NCBI GenBank assembly: GCA_002402905.1
Contig: DHGT01000015.1
Location: forward strand, 19,141-83,140
Reading direction: 5' to 3'
Length of the DNA: 64,000 bases
Origin: Desulfatitalea sp. UBA4791
GTDB lineage: Bacteria > Desulfobacterota > Desulfobacteria > Desulfobacterales > Desulfosarcinaceae
In this document: piece by piece, positions 27,058 to 35,777 of the stretch
Layout: every line of letters begins with the position of its first letter
Numbering within the stretch: position 1 is the stretch's first letter
Made by a program: the position numbers and the translations under genes
The notes under the pieces: model-generated
The model's database searches: none
Seen by the model: the letters and a program-made list of their open reading frames with translations, nothing else
Told to the model about the DNA's origin: nothing

Positions 27058-28398
27058 GTGATATACGAAAGTATCGCCAAACACGGCATCGGTCAGGTGG
27101 AGGCCAAATGGGTACGTAAAAACGGCGTGACGTTCGACTGCCTGGTGCGACTCTGTTCCCTGTATCCCGACGATCCGGACAAGGGGCAGATCTTTGCCGT
27201 CATGGATATTTCAGATGCCAAGCGTCTCGAGGCCGAACTGCAGCGCGCCAAGAAAATGGAGGCCATCGGGTTGCTGGCCGGCGGCGTGGCCCATGATCTG
27301 AACAATATCTTATCCGGGATCGTCAGCTATCCGGAACTGCTCTTGCTCGAGCTGCCCAGTGAGAGCCCCCTGGTCAAACCCATCGCGACCATCAAAAAAT
27401 CAGGCGAAATGGCGGCCGCCATCGTCCAGGACCTGCTGACCATGGCCAGACGCGGCGTTGCGGTCAACGAGGTCGTCAACCTCAACCAGATCGTCGCCGA
27501 ACAGATGCGAAGCCTTGAATTCAAGAGTCTGATGTCTTGTCATCCCAACATCCAGGTTTCCATTGCGCTGGCGCCCGACCTGCCGAACATCAACGGCTCC
27601 GTGCCCCATCTTTCCAAAAGCGTAATGAACCTGATGCTCAATGCCGCCGAAGCGATGCCCGAGGGCGGCAAAATCGATATCATCACCAGCAATGCCTACA
27701 TTGACAGGCCCATCCGGGGATACGAACATGTGGCGCCGGGGCAGTATGTGCAACTTTCCATTGCCGACACGGGTGTGGGGCTCAACGAAACAGAGATGGA
27801 GCGGGTTTTCGAACCGTTCTACACCCGGAAAAGGATGGGACGCAGCGGCAGTGGGCTGGGAATGTCCGTGGTATGGGGCACTGTCAAGGACCATAACGGG
27901 TTCATCGATATTCAAAGCGCAAAAGACCTGGGCACCACCTTTACCCTCTACTTCCCGGCCACGACGGAATATGTGAGGGCCGAATCACCGAATTTTTCCC
28001 CGGACCGATATAGGGGCAACGGCGAAAAACTGCTGGTGGTGGACGATGCCGACGTGCAGCGTGAAATCGCCAGGCGCATTCTTGAAAAACTGGGCTACGA
28101 CGTCACCTGCTGTTCCAGCGGCGAAACAGCGGTCGCGTACCTCAAGGATCATTCGGTGGACCTGATGGTACTGGACATGATCATGGACCCGGGCATGGAC
28201 GGGCTCGACACCTACCGCGAAATCCTCCGTTTCAAACCCGGAATCAAGGTGATTATCGCCAGCGGCTTTTCAGAATCGGAAAGAGTCAAGGCAGCCCAGG
28301 AACTGGGAGCCGGTCCCTATATCCGAAAACCCTATACCATCGAAACCATAGGAATGGCCGTGAAAACCGCTCTGGAAGGCAAGCCGTGCCGAAAGTGA
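27058..28398 (+). pseudogene. Histidine kinase plus receiver, kinase half of the broken gene
   Basis: A 446-codon frame starting at GTG 27058; the open frame extends back to about 26962, reading YEKGEFLNTSAEILYPD, the middle of a PAS domain. Then come the PAS end, the H-box (LLAGGVAHDLNNILSGIVSY, histidine in VAHD), N-box (LMLNAAEAMPEG), G boxes (ADTGVGLNETE, GSGLGMSVVWG) and a C-terminal receiver domain (VVDDADVQREIARRI; D in VLDMIMDPGMDG; K in IRKPY). All catalytic residues are intact, so a soluble kinase could still be made, but it lacks its sensor. Confidence 0.75.
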
Positions 28399-29216
28399 TC
28401 CCCGGCGGCATATACCTGTGCCAGGTGAGTGGAACAGTCTCCTGCGGCGCCTGCTGCGGGCTCTATAATGTAGCGAACGTGTCGCGGACGAGTCTCTCGG
28501 CCATGCTGGCCCATCGCAGTGTGCAGTTCCAGAAAATACCCAGGACCGTGGCGGCTATCGATGAGTTTGCCGCCCGGATGCAGGCCGTCGAGCCCCAACA
28601 CCGGCCCTTTCCTCAATTTCACCACTGCCCGTTCATCGGCCTGATCGGCACGGATCGACAACGCGTCGGCTGCCTGCTGCACCCGTTGGCGGAAGGCAAT
28701 GCGGGGATCGATTATCGGGGCTTGAGCTACTATGGCGGTCTGGCCTGCAGGAGCTATTTTTGCCCCGCGCCCCACGAACTGCCGGCCCGCTGCAAACGGA
28801 TCCTTCAAACGGTGATCGACGATTGGTACACCTATGGTTTGATCATCACCGAAGCGGTGTTGGCAGGCGCCATTTTCGGCCGGATCGAAACGATGCTCGG
28901 TGGCTCCCTGGTGCCGGAGTTGTTCGACAAAAACCCGGCGGCGCGCGCCGCCTTGAACGAACTGCTCCGGATAAAGATCGACTGGCCCTATCGTCCCGCC
29001 CATGCCGACACCCCCTGCCACCATTTCTTCCCGGACGCCGGCTATGTCAAGCCGGCCATCGACTATGAAACGATCGGCGTGCGTCCTGCCCCGGCCGACG
29101 ACATCCTGGTCGAACTCGTCTCCGAATTCAAATCCGCCGACGATTTGGCCGATGCCCGTGACCGCATCGCCCGCGCGATTCAGAACGTGGTCGCGGCCCT
29201 GGCATCTAAGATTTGA
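28386..29216 (+). CDS. Cys-rich protein of unknown function
   Basis: A 276-residue soluble protein. It starts at GTG, overlapping the end of the kinase gene by 13 bases. Cysteines cluster as VSCGACCGLYN (near residue 18), HHCPF, VGCLLHP, ACRSYFC and ARCK, and later TPCHH; this suggests a metal or Fe-S site, reminiscent of Cys-cluster proteins of the YkgJ kind, though the spacing differs. The middle contains a hydrophobic stretch (IITEAVLAGAIFGRIETML). The C-terminus is helical. The overlap points to translational coupling with the kinase. Confidence 0.7.
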   Translation: MPKVIPGGIYLCQVSGTVSCGACCGLYNVANVSRTSLSAMLAHRSVQFQKIPRTVAAIDEFAARMQAVEPQHRPFPQFHHCPFIGLIGTDRQRVGCLLHPLAEGNAGIDYRGLSYYGGLACRSYFCPAPHELPARCKRILQTVIDDWYTYGLIITEAVLAGAIFGRIETMLGGSLVPELFDKNPAARAALNELLRIKIDWPYRPAHADTPCHHFFPDAGYVKPAIDYETIGVRPAPADDILVELVSEFKSADDLADARDRIARAIQNVVAALASKI

Positions 29217-29290
29217 CAATCGACGATCGGTGCAAATCTATACACCATGCCGCCCCAATGAAAACCCGAACCGTTCGAGCACACGAACTG

Positions 29291-29520
29291 CGCTAAGTAC
29301 AAGCAGGCATGAATAAGCTGACATATATGTCGGCCCAGGCAGCCCATGGAATGGATACTTAGCGTACTCGTACGCGTACTTCAGCGCAGCGGTACTCGTA
29401 CTCGATCCATCCTGGCATCGTTGACACAAGCAGGGGAATCTTTCGAGTACGAGAACGAGTACGAGTACGAATGCAAGCAAGTAGCCCATTATGTCAGCGT
29501 AATTATGAACTAGTGCGCTA
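29291..29520 (-). repeat. Dispersed ~230-bp non-coding repeat, copy B (inverted relative to copy A)
   Basis: The reverse complement of 19242-19470 with scattered differences (roughly nine in ten positions match by eye). It contains the same GTACTCG-type runs and terminal inverted repeats. Its right edge touches the AAGGA ribosome binding site of the CDF transporter gene. No reading frame is supported. Confidence 0.85.
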
Positions 29521-29533
29521 AGGAACCCGATCG

Positions 29534-30520
29534 ATGCAAGACCACGATCTCGACCGATGGATGCATGCCCATGATTTTGAAATACAGAACCGCGCCAGCG
29601 AACGCCGGGTGCTGTGGGTCATCGGTCTGACCGTTGTCACCATGGCGGCCGAAATCACGGCCGGCCTGCTTTTCGGCTCCATGGCCCTGCTCGCCGACGG
29701 CTGGCACATGGGCACCCACGCCGCGGCGTTGGGGATCACGGCCCTGGCCTATCATTTTGCCCGCAGACATGCCCGCGACCGGCGATTCACATTCGGGACG
29801 GGTAAAATCGGGGTGCTGGGAGGCTACAGCAGCGCCGTGGTACTGGCCGTCGTGGCCTTGCTGATGGCCGTCGAGTCGGCCGAAAGGCTGTTTCATCCCC
29901 AAACGATCCGCTTCGACGAGGCCCTGATGGTGGCGGTCCTGGGGTTGATCGTCAATTTGGCCAGCGCCCTGCTGCTGCAACAACCGCATCATGGCCATGG
30001 TTCGGATGCCTCTCACGAGGGACATGGACACGGTCACGATCACCAGCATCACGACCCCCCCGACCACAACCTGCGCAGCGCTTATCTTCATGTGTTGGCC
30101 GATGCCCTCACCTCGGTACTGGCCATTGGCGCCCTGATTGTGGGAAAATTCTGGCACTGGGTATGGATGGATGCGGTCATGGGCATCGTCGGCGCCATGA
30201 TCATCGCCCAGTGGGCCAGGGGGCTTTTGAAAGATACGGCACGGATTCTGCTCGACCGCGACATCGACACGGAGATGGTGCAGCGCATTCACGATCTCAT
30301 CGAAGCCGATGCCGACAACCGGATCGCCGATCTGCACATTTGGAGAATCGGATCCAACCAGATGGCCGCCATCGTCTCCGTGGTCACCCATTTTCCCAGG
30401 CAGCCGGACCATTACAAGCAACTGCTCGCCCCCATCGACCAGATGGCCCATCTCACCGTGGAAGTGATCGATTGCACCATCGGCCCCTGCCTCACCGCCA
30501 ACGGCGACCTTGCCAAATAA
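29534..30520 (+). CDS. Cation diffusion facilitator (Zn/Co/Cd efflux family)
   Basis: A 328-residue metal:proton antiporter of the inner membrane. Six membrane helices are expected. LADGWHMGTHAAALGI in helix 2 and HVLADALTSVLAI in helix 5 carry the paired His/Asp metal site. Between helices 4 and 5 is a His-rich loop (HGHGSDASHEGHGHGHDHQH), typical of CzcD/ZitB. A soluble C-terminal domain follows (DRDIDTEMVQRIHDLIE). The ATG is preceded by AAGGA. It exports zinc or similar divalent metals from the cytoplasm. It begins immediately after repeat copy B, so its promoter probably lies in or was replaced by the repeat. Confidence 0.93.
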   Translation: MQDHDLDRWMHAHDFEIQNRASERRVLWVIGLTVVTMAAEITAGLLFGSMALLADGWHMGTHAAALGITALAYHFARRHARDRRFTFGTGKIGVLGGYSSAVVLAVVALLMAVESAERLFHPQTIRFDEALMVAVLGLIVNLASALLLQQPHHGHGSDASHEGHGHGHDHQHHDPPDHNLRSAYLHVLADALTSVLAIGALIVGKFWHWVWMDAVMGIVGAMIIAQWARGLLKDTARILLDRDIDTEMVQRIHDLIEADADNRIADLHIWRIGSNQMAAIVSVVTHFPRQPDHYKQLLAPIDQMAHLTVEVIDCTIGPCLTANGDLAK

Positions 30521-30544
30521 GTGCTTTTATCCTATGGCAGAGCG

Positions 30545-31480
30545 ATGCATCCTGCTCCGCAACGATATTATGACCTGAACCGCTATTTCCGCGACCGATT
30601 CGGTTGCCGGGTCCACAAACTGACCGTGGACGCCGGGCTCACCTGCCCCAACCGCGACGGCACCGCGGGTCGCGGGGGCTGCATTTACTGCAACGCCCGC
30701 GGTTCCGGCACCGGCGCCTTTTCCAGGGGACTGTCCATCACCGAACAACTCGACATCAGCAAGGCAGCGGTGGCCGCCAGATTCAAAGCCCGGAAATTCA
30801 TCGCCTATTTCCAATCCTTTTCCAACACCTATGCACCGGTCGAACGCCTCCAGGCCATGTATGACGAGGCCCTGGCCGTGCCGGATATCGTGGGCCTGGC
30901 CATCGGCACACGGCCCGATTGCGTGGATGAAGCCAAACTGAACCTTTTGGAAGAATATGCCAGGGATCACCTGGTCTGGATGGAGTATGGCCTGCAGTCG
31001 GCCCACAACCGCACCCTGTCCGCCATCAACCGCGGCCACGATGTGACAACCTTCGAATCGGCCGTTTTGGCCACCGCCGGCCGGGGAATGGAGATTTGCG
31101 CGCATATCATCCTCGGCCTGCCTGGAGAGACGGGCGACGACATGCGTGCCACAGCCGATTTCATTGCCCGCCTGCCCATCGACGGCGTGAAACTGCACCT
31201 GCTCTACGTGGTTCGGGGCACCCCCATGGAAACCCTTTACCGGTCAGGGAAATATCGTTGCCTCGAACAGGCGGAATATGTGGAACTGGTCTGCGATGTT
31301 CTGGAGCGTCTGCCGAATCGGATGGTGATTCAAAGGCTCACCGGCGACCCCCACCGGGAGGAACTGGTCGCCCCCGGATGGGCATTGAGGAAAGGGGAGA
31401 CGCCCGAGTTGATCCGGCGTCGCCTGATGGAACGCGATAGCTTTCAAGGCAAAGCGTTTGCGGCCAGGGATTCTGACTGA
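30545..31480 (+). CDS. Radical SAM protein, TIGR01212/YhcC-like
   Basis: A 311-residue radical SAM enzyme. The cluster motif is CPNRDGTAGRGGCIYC (C-x11-C-x2-C), as in the TIGR01212 family rather than the common CX3CX2C. Other family marks are IAYFQSFSNTYAP, IGTRPDCVD, WMEYGLQSAHNRTLSAINRG and HIILGLPGE. The family's substrate is not established. An upstream GTG at 30521 is in frame, but neither start has a strong ribosome binding site; the family N-terminus (RYYDLNRYFRDRFG) fits the ATG at 30545. It follows the CDF gene with almost no gap. Confidence 0.9.
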   Translation: MHPAPQRYYDLNRYFRDRFGCRVHKLTVDAGLTCPNRDGTAGRGGCIYCNARGSGTGAFSRGLSITEQLDISKAAVAARFKARKFIAYFQSFSNTYAPVERLQAMYDEALAVPDIVGLAIGTRPDCVDEAKLNLLEEYARDHLVWMEYGLQSAHNRTLSAINRGHDVTTFESAVLATAGRGMEICAHIILGLPGETGDDMRATADFIARLPIDGVKLHLLYVVRGTPMETLYRSGKYRCLEQAEYVELVCDVLERLPNRMVIQRLTGDPHREELVAPGWALRKGETPELIRRRLMERDSFQGKAFAARDSD

Positions 31481-31545
31481 ATGCGTTCATTAAATCCGGC
31501 CCGGGTGGGGCAGGCCCTTCAGGGCGAATCACATTCAGTCAGAAT
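31470..31545. repeat. 14-bp perfect inverted repeat across the radical SAM stop codon
   Basis: ATTCTGACTGAATG (31470-31483, including the TGA stop) is mirrored by CATTCAGTCAGAAT (31532-31545). The 48-base loop is GC-rich (GGCCCGGGTGGGGCAGGCCC). No T-run follows. It could act as a 3' stability element or protein site. Confidence 0.45.
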
Positions 31546-31618
31546 TGTTGGCTTGCGGAAAAGTGACGATGGGAGCGGCGGGGGGAACTGAGCCGAAGCT
31601 ACATCGCTGCCCTGGTCC

Positions 31619-31655
31619 ATAAAAAAAGGCACACTTCCATGAGGAAGTGTGCCTT
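31619..31655 (-). terminator. Intrinsic terminator of the cold-shock gene
   Basis: AAGGCACACTTCC (31626-31638) and GGAAGTGTGCCTT (31643-31655) form a perfect 13-bp stem with a 4-base loop. On the minus strand it is followed by a run of seven T. It lies 20 bp past the csp stop codon. Confidence 0.9.
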
Positions 31656-31674
31656 GAAGCTGAAGCAGCTTTAG

Positions 31675-31878
31675 TTATCGAACGGTCACGTTGACCGCCG
31701 ACGGTCCCTTGGGTCCCTGCTGGATATCGAAGGTCACTTTTTCGCCTTCGTTGAGCGACTTGAAACCACTGGCATTGATACCGGTGTGATGAACGAATAC
31801 ATCCGGTCCGCCATCTTCCTGCTCAATGAACCCATACCCTTTGCTGCTGTTAAACCACTTTACTGTTCCACTTGGCAT
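31675..31878 (-). CDS. Cold-shock domain protein (CspA family)
   Basis: A 67-residue nucleic-acid-binding protein with the OB-fold motifs RNP1 (KGYGFI, residues 13-18) and RNP2 (VFVHH, 27-31) and the typical start GTVKWFN. It acts as an RNA chaperone. The ATG has an AAAGGAGG site. A promoter is visible at 32007-32034, giving a leader of about 120 bases with a small hairpin (31969-31989), a usual design for cold-shock mRNAs. A strong terminator follows. Confidence 0.96.
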   Translation of the reverse strand: MPSGTVKWFNSSKGYGFIEQEDGGPDVFVHHTGINASGFKSLNEGEKVTFDIQQGPKGPSAVNVTVR

Positions 31879-32006
31879 AGTAACATCCTCCTTTCTTAAA
31901 AAATTCTCAAAGCTTCATACTTGAGGATGTCACCTGGAACACGTCGGACTTTCCTTAAGCGCGAAACTACCCGCCAATGAAGAGCGGGTCTTTATTGATT
32001 GACTGT

Positions 32007-32034
32007 ACAGTAGCACTTTTTCTGTAGAAAGCAA
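32007..32034 (-). promoter_or_regulatory. Sigma70-type promoter of the cold-shock gene
   Basis: On the minus strand, TTGCTT (32034-32029) and TACTGT (32012-32007) are spaced by 16 bases. The expected start of transcription is near 32000. The surrounding DNA is unusually AT-rich. Confidence 0.55.
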
Positions 32035-32213
32035 GTATATTCTATTCTTTATCGATTTTTGCCATCCGGACGCCGAAGGACCGTCTCAAACCATCGGGTT
32101 GCGTGGCAAAACATGGGTTCATGCTTATAGTGGCTCATGATCGCGGCCATAGGCGGCTACAGGTAGATCGTCCATGCCATCGCTACAAAAATTCCCTTGA
32201 GAAGGAGAAGGTT

Positions 32214-32702
32214 ATGAAAACGGCTGAAGACATATTGAACGACAAAGGCCCGGGGATCATGGTCAGCGTCACCCCGGACCAGCGGCTATCCGATGCCATC
32301 GCCAAGATGAATGCGGCCAACGTCGGCGCCATGTTGATAGAAGCAGAAGGCGAGATTATCGGCATCTGGACCGAACGGGACCTGCTGCGGGCGACGGGCA
32401 ATCCCGGTTTTGATCCAGAGCGGGCCATTATCGGCGATCATATGAAGACCCATCTTCATTTTGCCGATGGCGATACGCCGTTGGAGCGGCTCGAAGAGAT
32501 GTTTCTGGGGCTTTATATCCGCCATATCCTCATTCGAAAAGAGGAACGTTTCATCGGGCTGCTGTCCATCGGAGACGTCCTGCGGGCCAGCCTGCTGGAA
32601 AAAGACAAGCAGATCAAAAAACTCAACGCCATCGCCAGCTGGCAATATTACGAAAACTGGGGGTGGGACCGTAAAAAGCGCGGCAAGACCAAATCCGGAT
32701 AA
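32214..32702 (+). CDS. CBS domain pair protein
   Basis: A 162-residue cytoplasmic protein consisting of two CBS motifs (MVSVTPDQRLSDAIAKMNAA, ending GIWTERDLLRA; and LHFADGDTPLERLEEMFLGL, ending GLLSIGDVLRASL) with a short helical tail (KDKQIKKLNAIASWQYYENW). Such pairs bind adenine nucleotides and act as energy-sensing modules. I chose ATG 32214 for its GAAGGAGAAGG site over the upstream in-frame start at 32103. It is convergent with nadE and its partner is unknown. Confidence 0.85.
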   Translation: MKTAEDILNDKGPGIMVSVTPDQRLSDAIAKMNAANVGAMLIEAEGEIIGIWTERDLLRATGNPGFDPERAIIGDHMKTHLHFADGDTPLERLEEMFLGLYIRHILIRKEERFIGLLSIGDVLRASLLEKDKQIKKLNAIASWQYYENWGWDRKKRGKTKSG

Positions 32703-32744
32703 GGGGATCCGGCCAGGACGAGGGCGCCTCGCCTCTCGAATCGG

Positions 32745-34385
32745 CTACAGGGGATTGAACCGTTTGGCCAAAGGGAAACGACGTCCTTCGCCAAACGCCT
32801 TGGGTGTCACCTTGAGACCGGGTGCCGCCTGGTGGCGTTTATATTCGTTCCGGTCCACGCGGGCCGTGATATCGGCCACCGCCTGGGGATCGTGTCCGGC
32901 GGCCACCAGTTCATCGGCCGACATGGCTTTTTCCACGTAGCCCTCCAGGATGGCATCGATAACCTCATAGGGCGGCAGATCGTCCTGGTCGGTCTGATCG
33001 GGTTTGAGCTCGGCCGAAGGGGCCTTCTCCAGGATGCGCACGGGAATCACCTCCTGGTCCCGGTTGATCCAGCGGCATATCTCGTAGACCAACGTTTTGG
33101 GCACGTCGGAGATGACGGCCAGCCCGCCGTTCATGTCGCCATACAAGGTACAGTAACCCACCGCCAGCTCGCTCTTGTTGCCCGTGGAGAGCACCAGGCA
33201 ACCGTCCCGGTTGGAAACCCCCATGAGCAGCGTACCGCGGATGCGGGCCTGCAGGTTCTGTTCGGTCAGACTCAACGCCGTGTCGTCTGCATTCGGTACG
33301 AGCAGGCGGACAAAATCCTGGTACAACCCGTCGATGGGAATGATCGAATAGTCGACCCCCAGGTTGCCGGCCAGGTTGCGGGTGTCTTCGTAGTTGTCCG
33401 GAGAGGTATAGCGCGAGGGCATGAATATCGTGGCAACCTGCTCCGGGCCCAGGGCCTGGACGGCGATATAGGCCACCAGCGCCGAATCGATGCCGCCCGA
33501 CAAACCGATGACCGCCTTCCTGAAACCGCATTTGGTGACATAATCGCGGGTACCCATGATCAGAGCCTGCAGCACGGCCTCGGTGTCCGAACCAATAACC
33601 GGGTGCATCTCGCCGCGGCCGTCGGCCGTGTCATACATCACCATGTCTTCCGCAAAATCCGATGCGCGGGCCACGACCTGGCCCTGGGCATCGAAAACAG
33701 CGCTGGCGCCGTCAAACAGAATGTGATCGTTACCGCCCACCTGATTGGCGAACACGACGGTGACCTTGTGCTTGCGTGCCAGGGTCGCGAGCATGGTATC
33801 GCGGAAGACGCGCTTGCCCTTGTGGAACGGCGAGGCGGCGATATTGATCAACACGTCCGCGCCATCCTGCACCAGTTGGGCTACCGGGTCGCGGGCATAA
33901 AGCCGGCGCCGGAACACATCCTTGTCGTTCCAGGCATCTTCGCAAATGGTCAACCCGATGCGATGGCCCTTGTAGGCCACCGGTTGGGTCGCCGTTCCAG
34001 GTTCAAAATGGCGCTGCTCGTCGAAGACATCATAGGTGGGCAACAGTTGCTTGTCGGCCTTGTGCAACACCCGCCCATCCTCGAACAGCACCGCCGAGTT
34101 GAACAGCGCCTTGCCGGTTTCATCCGGATTGGCGGTGACCAGCCCGCAGATCACCCCGATGCCGCGCACCTCCTTGACCAGGGCCGCCAGGCACTTTTCA
34201 TTGGCGGTCACGAAAGCCCCATATTCCAGAAGGTCCCGGGGCGGATAGCCGCACAGGGCCAGTTCCGGGAAAACGGCCAAATCACAAGCCCGCTCCCTGG
34301 CCCGGCGACACCCCTCGACGATCAAGGAGAATTGACGTTTAAAATCCCCGATAAGCGGATTCACCTGGAAAATGGCAATTTTCAT
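32745..34385 (-). CDS. nadE: Glutamine-dependent NAD+ synthetase
   Basis: A 546-residue two-domain enzyme that forms NAD from nicotinic acid adenine dinucleotide, ATP and glutamine. The N-terminal nitrilase-type amidase has E41 (FPELALCGYPPRDLL), a lysine in KADKQLLPTY and the nucleophile Cys in LTICEDAWND. The C-terminal N-type ATP pyrophosphatase has the P-loop GLSGGIDSALVA and STGNKSELAVGYCTLYGDM. The start was placed at MKIAIFQVNP (ATG 34385), the family N-terminus, rather than 19 codons earlier. It appears complete. Confidence 0.95.
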   Translation of the reverse strand: MKIAIFQVNPLIGDFKRQFSLIVEGCRRARERACDLAVFPELALCGYPPRDLLEYGAFVTANEKCLAALVKEVRGIGVICGLVTANPDETGKALFNSAVLFEDGRVLHKADKQLLPTYDVFDEQRHFEPGTATQPVAYKGHRIGLTICEDAWNDKDVFRRRLYARDPVAQLVQDGADVLINIAASPFHKGKRVFRDTMLATLARKHKVTVVFANQVGGNDHILFDGASAVFDAQGQVVARASDFAEDMVMYDTADGRGEMHPVIGSDTEAVLQALIMGTRDYVTKCGFRKAVIGLSGGIDSALVAYIAVQALGPEQVATIFMPSRYTSPDNYEDTRNLAGNLGVDYSIIPIDGLYQDFVRLLVPNADDTALSLTEQNLQARIRGTLLMGVSNRDGCLVLSTGNKSELAVGYCTLYGDMNGGLAVISDVPKTLVYEICRWINRDQEVIPVRILEKAPSAELKPDQTDQDDLPPYEVIDAILEGYVEKAMSADELVAAGHDPQAVADITARVDRNEYKRHQAAPGLKVTPKAFGEGRRFPLAKRFNPL

Positions 34386-34588
34386 AATATGTACCTGCTC
34401 TACCGGACCGCATGAGGGTTGAATGTCTGTGGCCGGGGCCAATTGCTTTTAACCTATAGAACTGGATCTTTTATCCGCAAAGGCCTTAAAATGCAATTTC
34501 GATTCAATCCCGCGACATTGCCAAGGCGCTCGTCGGCATGATAAAGATGACATCAAATAAAAGTCAGATACCTGACAGGAGGATTCCC

Positions 34589-35035
34589 ATGAGAAAAGTC
34601 ACCATGGTTTTCGTCGCGCTGTTACTCATCGTCTCGCCCGTCGCCGCCGATACCATCTATATATGGACCGATGAGAATGGCGTCAAACGTTTCAGTAACC
34701 AGCTTCCAGAAGGGGTTGAAGACTACGAGACCGAACAGGGCGCGTCTTTGGATGGCGAAGGTGGAGAGCGGCCTGAGTTCGATCGGATGATCGAAGAGGT
34801 CAAGCAACAAAACCGCCAATCCGACATCGAGAGGGAAGAGGAGGCCGCCCGGCGTAAGGCGGAAGCGGAACGCAAGGCCAAGGAAGAAAAAGAGGCCCGA
34901 ATCGCCGCCGAGCGCGCCCGCCTTCAGGAACAGATCGATGCATTGAACAACAGGGCCCTCAGCCCGACCTTCACCCAAGGCATGCGGGACCACCAGATCC
35001 GCCAAATCCAGGAACAGATCGATGCATTGAAGTAG
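34589..35035 (+). CDS. DUF4124 domain protein, exported, with coiled-coil
   Basis: A 148-residue protein. A signal peptide (residues ~1-20, MRKVTMVFVALLLIVSPVAA) is followed by a DUF4124-like start (DTIYIWTDENGVKRFSNQLP), then a highly charged coiled coil (REEEAARRKAEAERKAKEEK and on) and a repeated EQIDAL motif near the end. It is periplasmic or membrane associated; the biochemical role of this family is not known. The ATG has an ACAGGAGGA site. Confidence 0.8.
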   Translation: MRKVTMVFVALLLIVSPVAADTIYIWTDENGVKRFSNQLPEGVEDYETEQGASLDGEGGERPEFDRMIEEVKQQNRQSDIEREEEAARRKAEAERKAKEEKEARIAAERARLQEQIDALNNRALSPTFTQGMRDHQIRQIQEQIDALK

Positions 35036-35135
35036 TGCCCGGCTGAACCTGGAACACGAGTTGCGGCATGTGTTGTTGCGTCTCACGGGTTTTGTTCGGA
35101 TTTTCACAAACCTGCTTGCACGGGTGGGATGATAT

Positions 35136-35735
35136 TTGTACCAGTCGCTGAAAAATCTGGCCAAAAAAATTTACGAGCGCTTCATCAAGCTCAAGGGTGC
35201 CCCACGGGAACTTGCCTTGGGGTTTGCCTTGGGTTTGTTCATCGGCATGAGCCCGTTTTTCGGGATGCATATCGCCATCGGCGTCATTTGCGCGTCGATT
35301 CTCGGTTGGAGCAAGATCGGTGCGGCCATCGGCGTCAACATCACCAATGTGTTCACCGTACCGTTCATTTATCCGGTCACCTACTGGGTCGGTTCGAAAA
35401 TCACCGGATTCACGAAACACGTGAGCTGGCCCACCTCCCCTGATTTCGACGGATTTTTGCAGCTCTTGAAAGATTCGCCGATGATCGTGCTCGACCTGTG
35501 CGTGGGGGGTGCAATTCTGGGTGTTCCCATTGCCGTCATCGGCTACTACCTGGCCTTCAATGCCATCACCGTCTATCGGCAGCGGGTGCGCGAACGGGTG
35601 CGCGAACTCAAACGGCAACGTAAATTGAAATCCCAGGCCAAGAAAAAGACAAGACGGCGTAAACCCCGCAAAGACAAATCTCAAACGCAGAAAGCCACCG
35701 CAGCCGCTACCGACGGGAAACCCGACAAACCATAA
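35136..35735 (+). CDS. DUF2062 domain membrane protein
   Basis: A 199-residue protein with a DUF2062 core (APRELALGFALGLFIGMSPF, then GMHIAIGVICASILGWSKIG and NVFTVPFIYPVTYWVGS), about three membrane helices, and a long Lys/Arg-rich cytoplasmic tail (KKKTRRRKPRKDKSQTQK). Family members are often linked to envelope polysaccharide synthesis, but no reaction is established. It starts at TTG 35136 with a GGTGGGA-like site. It follows the DUF4124 gene by 100 bp. Confidence 0.8.
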   Translation: MYQSLKNLAKKIYERFIKLKGAPRELALGFALGLFIGMSPFFGMHIAIGVICASILGWSKIGAAIGVNITNVFTVPFIYPVTYWVGSKITGFTKHVSWPTSPDFDGFLQLLKDSPMIVLDLCVGGAILGVPIAVIGYYLAFNAITVYRQRVRERVRELKRQRKLKSQAKKKTRRRKPRKDKSQTQKATAAATDGKPDKP

Positions 35736-35777
35736 AGCAGGGGATGGGCCAAGTTCATCCACGGAACGGACCGGCCG

